Shown piece after piece: positions 60,276 to 64,000 of a DNA stretch of 64,000 nucleotides. Under the pieces are notes generated by a model. The model did no database searches, was not told the origin of the DNA, and saw only the letters and a program-made list of their open reading frames with translations. The position numbers were made by a program, and so were the translations under genes. Origin of the DNA: Neurospora crassa OR74A (lineage: Eukaryota > Ascomycota > Sordariomycetes > Sordariales > Sordariaceae); NCBI RefSeq assembly GCF_000182925.2, contig NC_026501.1:6365917-6429916 (forward strand). The letters run 5' to 3'. Each line of letters starts with the position of its first letter. Positions within the stretch are counted from its first letter, which is position 1.

Positions 60276-62044
60276 AAATAAAATTAGTACCCGGAGGTAA
60301 AAATATAATTACTAATTTAAAACGCTACTAATATTAGCCTATTATATTTAAAAATCTTTAATATTTAACGCCGCCCTAATACCTAACCCAACTATATTAT
60401 TTAGAAATAATAATACTATAGCCGTACTACTATAGGAAATCTATAATTTTTTTTCTTCATTAGAAAAAAGGTAATCTCCTTTATTAAATTTAAAAACCGA
60501 ACCGCCTTCTTTAACCGAATCTTCTCTTTAAGGGTATCCCCCTCCTACTATACTATTTCTATTAATACTACCAAATCCTCCTCTAATATTTAAATATCTA
60601 CTACCCCCTTCCCTAACTCTTCTTTTTCCTCTAATTTTTTAATACTTATTACTTCCTCCCTACTAAATAATATATTTAAATAAATATACAACTCCTCCTT
60701 CCCTAATAATACTTTATCCCCCTTTATTATCTTATGCTATTCCTCTAATCTCCTAATACAAACCTCCAATTCTATAACCAATTTACTAAAAATAATATCT
60801 ACTACCCCGGCCGCTACCCTTTTTTAAAAGGATTAAATTACTTTAAATATCCGAATATTAATCTTAGTAATAAAGGTATTTAAATAAATAATAATTGTAA
60901 TAGTAGCGTATTTAATATTTTAAGTAAATTCTATAGTAATATTTATTAAAATAACCGATTTATAACCGGCTAAAGATAATTTAATAAATAATAATAATTA
61001 TAAAACTATTAAATTACTTTAATTTATATAAAAAGCCCCAAAACTCTCCTTTAGAATCTCTAATTTTTCGAATATTATAACTGAAGTCGGAGCTAAAAAT
61101 AAAGAAACGTCTAGAACTATAATTAAAAGTACTATAATAGTAGAAAAAGGGGCTAGTAGCGCTTTATTAATAAAGTAGCCGAATATAAAGTAAATAATAT
61201 TTTTAAAAATTAAATTAGTAATTAAAATAAAACGAAGGAATTTAAAGAAATTTATAGAATTATATAACCTTCGGCCGCTAATTATTCGAAATTCTAAATT
61301 AAAACTACTACGTATTAAAAAAATTAATAAAATAGAATTTTACTATTTAAGTAACCCTCTTCTAATCAGGAAGAATATTATTCTTAAATAGTAAAAGGTT
61401 ACCGCTAATAAGTAACGGAATTCTTAGAGCGTATATAAGGCGTATAATAACCCTTACCCTTATTAAATATATAAATACTATAATCCCCTAATACTATATA
61501 CTAAAAATACTAAGTAATTATAGTACCCTTAATAAGGCCTTTAATAAACTTACAATAGCTATTACTACTACCGCGACTATTACTAAGGGTTTAGGGTACT
61601 AAAAAAACCGGCATAGTAGGAACTAAAGTAGGGGTAATAATAGGAATAAATGTAAGTGCTAAAATCATAGTAATAATAAGTATAAAAATAGTAGTAATTA
61701 ATATAAAAGCGGCCACAAATATAGGAATAAAAGTAGGTATAAGTATAAAAATAAGTATAAATACAAATATAAATATAAGAATAACTATAGCCAGGCAATA
61801 ACGAATTAGAATAATAAATTAGAACTTAAAGGGATTATAATTAAAATTAATATTATAATTAAAAATTAGTAATAAATATTCAAGGGTATTCTAAAATTAA
61901 ATTAAAGGTATATATACAATATAATTATAATTATTCGTTAAAAGAGTAAAAAGGAGAGTATAAGTAGTAAAGGAGTAAAATAAAGGTAATATAAATATTA
62001 ATTATAGTATACAATTATAGTTGGAAGGAGAAGGGGGAGGCTAA
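60276..62044 (+). mobile_element. 3' region of a second Gypsy-3-family copy
   Basis: Colinear with 55,985-57,686 from its first bases (TTAGTACCCGGAGGTAAAAA) to the polypurine tract GGAAGGAGAAGGGGGAGG before the LTR. It is in the plus orientation; its gag-pol is lost at or before the assembly gap. It carries its own version of the antisense coiled-coil frame and of the repetitive tract (about 61,650-61,790). Confidence 0.85.
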
Positions 62045-62349
62045 TATTATAAGACTAACGCCCAACTAAATATTTAATTCTAATTAACCAAACTTAAGTA
62101 CTAAGACGGCAATCCGCATTAAAATTACTCCAACTAACTCGGACTATAGTATTAAACTTCCGGCACCCAGTCTTCTAGAGCATTCTCTAGCTGCCTTAGG
62201 CTATAAGGTAGCTACTAGAGCGTACAGCTATTTAAACTCTAGTACTCGAACGACCCAGAGGGTAGCGTTTTATCCTTTTCTTTCTTCGTAGAACCTTAAT
62301 ATATACACATAAGGCCAGCACCTACGTATCGCTCTACTATCCCCTTATA
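62045..62349 (+). repeat. LTR-X copy C (3' LTR of the second Gypsy-3-family copy)
   Basis: Begins TATTATAAGACTAACGCCC and keeps the full length to CCCCTTATA. It matches copy A throughout with transitions and a small length change near 62,200. A 3' target duplication cannot be confirmed because the 5' end of the element is not in the window. Confidence 0.8.
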
Positions 62350-62539
62350 TAAACGAAGGTATTTGGAATCGGATATATAAGTCTGGATTCTGCCAGCGGT
62401 CGCCGCCTTCCTAATCCGGGTCGCTATCAATAAGAGCCTGAGCCTCATTCCATCCAGTATACTACAGTACCGTAGGTCCGGCTCCCCCTTACCCAGTGGC
62501 CAGTGCTCCGGTAGTTTGTCCAGCTATGCTATAATATTA
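62350..62539 (-). repeat. Probable 3' LTR of a minus-strand chromovirus (Gypsy-4)
   Basis: On the minus strand a purine tract, GGAGAGGGGGG (62,550-62,540), is followed by TAATATTATAGC, the same start as LTR-X, but the rest is unrelated. It is nearly free of RIP (CpA/TpG present, normal GC). The end is taken where LTR-X copy C begins, at 62,350; the partner LTR lies outside the window. Confidence 0.55.
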
Positions 62540-64000
62540 CCCCCCTCTCCAAAAGAAGGCTCAGCCCCAGAGCCGATAGAATAGAAAAAGAATTGAGATG
62601 AAAGGCAATTGCCAGTTATATAAAAGATCGTACTCCTAACGCAACACTTTGTTCAGTCTGTTGTGTCGCGGTTGGGATGAAACTAAAAACTCCGTGTCCG
62701 GCATTACGGCCATATCTTCAATCTAGTTGCCGTAATGCGAAAGGAAAAGAAAAAAAAACTATAAAAAAAACTTCCCCCTAGCCGACATAAACGGACCGCG
62801 TCCCGGGCAGAGGACAGATGCACTAGGCTAGTACGATACAGTTTCGTAGGCTGTCACGCCACGCCACTACGCTATACACCATTCCACGGTCCGTTATTCT
62901 CCTCCACCCTAACATTGGCTTATTAAGCCACTCTCCTTCCTACTTCCTTGCCCTTCTTGTCTTTTTTCCTTTGGGTAAGTCTATTGCTGGCTTATTATCG
63001 TCTACGTATTTTTTCACCATTTTACTATTCTCCATCGCCTTTTTCTATATTCCTAATTTCTTCGGCGGACCCGGCTTATTCGGATTATTATTGTAGAATG
63101 CCTGCAACTTCAATGGGGCGTTCTTGAAGTTTTCTACTAGGTACTATTTAGGGTTAGGATCCTAGCCTTTCCATTTTGCTTAGTATCTCAGTTGGTTATT
63201 TACAAGCTTACTAGTTACAACTTCTTCCACTTCCTATTCTTTTATACCGTTATCTACCACTTCTCCTTCTAGGTTTTTGTTAATTTAGCCTAGTAGTGGG
63301 TTTCCGGGGTCCCTTCTCAACCTATCTACGTAGAATATTTTCGAACTACGCTAGGTCTCTAGCACCTCCAATTCGTAGGAATAGCCAGCCAGGGCCTTAA
63401 TCCGGTAGGGGATGCGCGTTAATAGGAAGTCTAATTTATCATTAAGTCTATTTATTAACTACATTTTCTTAATAATAAAGACTTTATCTCCTACTATAAA
63501 GTCTAGTTCTCGTTTGTATTTATTGGCCTACCTTGTCTAACGGTTCTAGGCTTTTGTTATTGCTTATTTCGCTATCTTTTAGGCCTCCTCTAAGCGTTGG
63601 ACTAAGTAGCTAGCTTCCTCTTTTAATAGCCTTTCATATATATTAGCTTTCTTCAGGTCGCTTACTCTTATCCAATCGACAATCGGTAGTGCCATTAGTC
63701 TTTCGAATACTATTTCGTAGGGCGCTAGTCCGTCCAAGCTCTCGTAGGGTATAGTCGCTTGAACTACATCTAACGCTAGGAGTAATTCCGACTAATTATC
63801 TTAATTGTAGGATATATATAAGCAAAACCGTTAATTAACATATTAGTTTATAATTTCTACTTAACCGGCTATTTATAAATAGCCTACGCTACTCAACTTC
63901 CAAGTTATACTTAGAAGATTAGCTAACTCTTAGGTAAAATTAAATATAAATTGCAGTCCTAATACCGTTGAGAGGGTATTTGAACGTGGTGACAATAATA
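62540..64000 (-). mobile_element. Gypsy-4: 3' end of a chromovirus pol gene, running off the window
   Basis: Minus strand. From 64,000 downwards: an integrase C-terminal part (SLDGLAPYEIVFERLMALPI near 63,740-63,680; GDKVFIIKKM near 63,500-63,470; the KIFYVDRLRRDPGNPLLG link near 63,340-63,290), then a chromodomain at about 63,240-63,080 (EVEEVVTSKLVNNQLRY-stop-AKWKG, NFKNAPLKLQAFYN), then a basic tail. TAG stops occur at Trp/Gln sites, but RIP is milder than in Gypsy-1 to -3. About 300-350 bp of normal-GC non-coding sequence lies between the pol end and the polypurine tract. Confidence 0.8.

Larger units (their letters stand above)
17821..64000. repeat. RIP-mutated heterochromatic block of nested transposons
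   Basis: Composition changes abruptly near 17,820 and stays altered to the window end, apart from small patches. TpA is dominant, CpA and TpG are scarce, and CpG is kept. Copies of the same repeat inside the block differ almost only by C/T and A/G transitions. This is the signature of repeat-induced point mutation (CpA to TpA on either strand), which in Pezizomycotina hits duplicated DNA before meiosis and usually leads to DNA and H3K9 methylation. All recognisable reading frames are broken by TAG/TAA/TGA at sites where Gln, Trp or Arg is expected. Individual elements are listed separately. Confidence 0.95.

Noticed and set aside
61583-61798. Tyr-rich 71-codon minus-strand frame
   Set aside because: Translation of a RIP'd hexanucleotide-biased tract also present at about 57,300-57,430; no sign of a separate gene.
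17821-64000. CRISPR-like or other regularly spaced arrays in the AT-rich block
   Set aside because: The organism is a fungus and the recurrences are dispersed transposon copies, not regularly spaced direct repeats.

Overview
The window looks like the genome of a filamentous ascomycete, most likely a Sordariomycete (Neurospora, Sordaria or Podospora relatives). Three things point there. Protein genes carry short introns of 59-86 nt with GTRNGT donors and CTRAC-like branch points. The conserved genes are fungal families (QDR-type MFS pump, CPS-1/GT2 surface-polysaccharide synthase, YGL114W-type OPT transporter, an intron-bearing tRNA-Ile). More than two thirds of the window shows the signature of repeat-induced point mutation (RIP): very high TpA, scarce CpA and TpG, retained CpG, and repeat copies that differ almost only by transitions.

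Bases 1 to about 17,820 are euchromatic and sparsely coding. In order they hold: the 3' end of an unrecognised gene (+); a four-exon MFS drug-transporter gene (+); a 360-bp cluster of GGCTGTTC/GAACA motifs upstream of a CPS-1-like glycosyltransferase 2 gene (+); a 1,074-bp DNA element with 176-bp terminal inverted repeats and TA target duplications; a tRNA-Ile(AAU) gene with a 22-nt intron (-); and a three-exon OPT transporter gene (-) whose second intron donor contains an in-frame stop.

Bases from about 17,820 to 64,000 form one RIP-destroyed heterochromatic block with no intact protein gene. It is a nest of retrotransposons that can be partly unpicked. LINE-1 (Tad-like, minus strand, about 35.76 to below 22.6 kb) was split by Gypsy-1 (26,503-35,087; 272-bp LTRs, target duplication GTAGT). 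Gypsy-3 (plus strand) starts with an LTR at 37,137 and runs through integrase to about 42.1 kb; its chromodomain, 3' region and 3' LTR lie at 55.6-57.9 kb. The gap between them is filled by a second, 5'-truncated LINE (minus), itself split by Gypsy-2 (42,717-51,904; 298-bp LTRs, target duplication ACCGG). Gypsy-2 in turn holds a 637-bp insertion with little RIP, bounded by inverted ends and carrying a tRNA-derived, poly(A)-tailed SINE-like unit. The far right has the 3' end of a second Gypsy-3-family copy and a minus-strand chromovirus running off the window. All five reverse transcriptases have lost one or both catalytic-loop aspartates by G-to-A change. Three 100-N gaps interrupt the assembly.

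Everything was read by eye. Exon borders, LTR ends and target duplications were derived base by base; domain spans inside degenerate elements are approximate.
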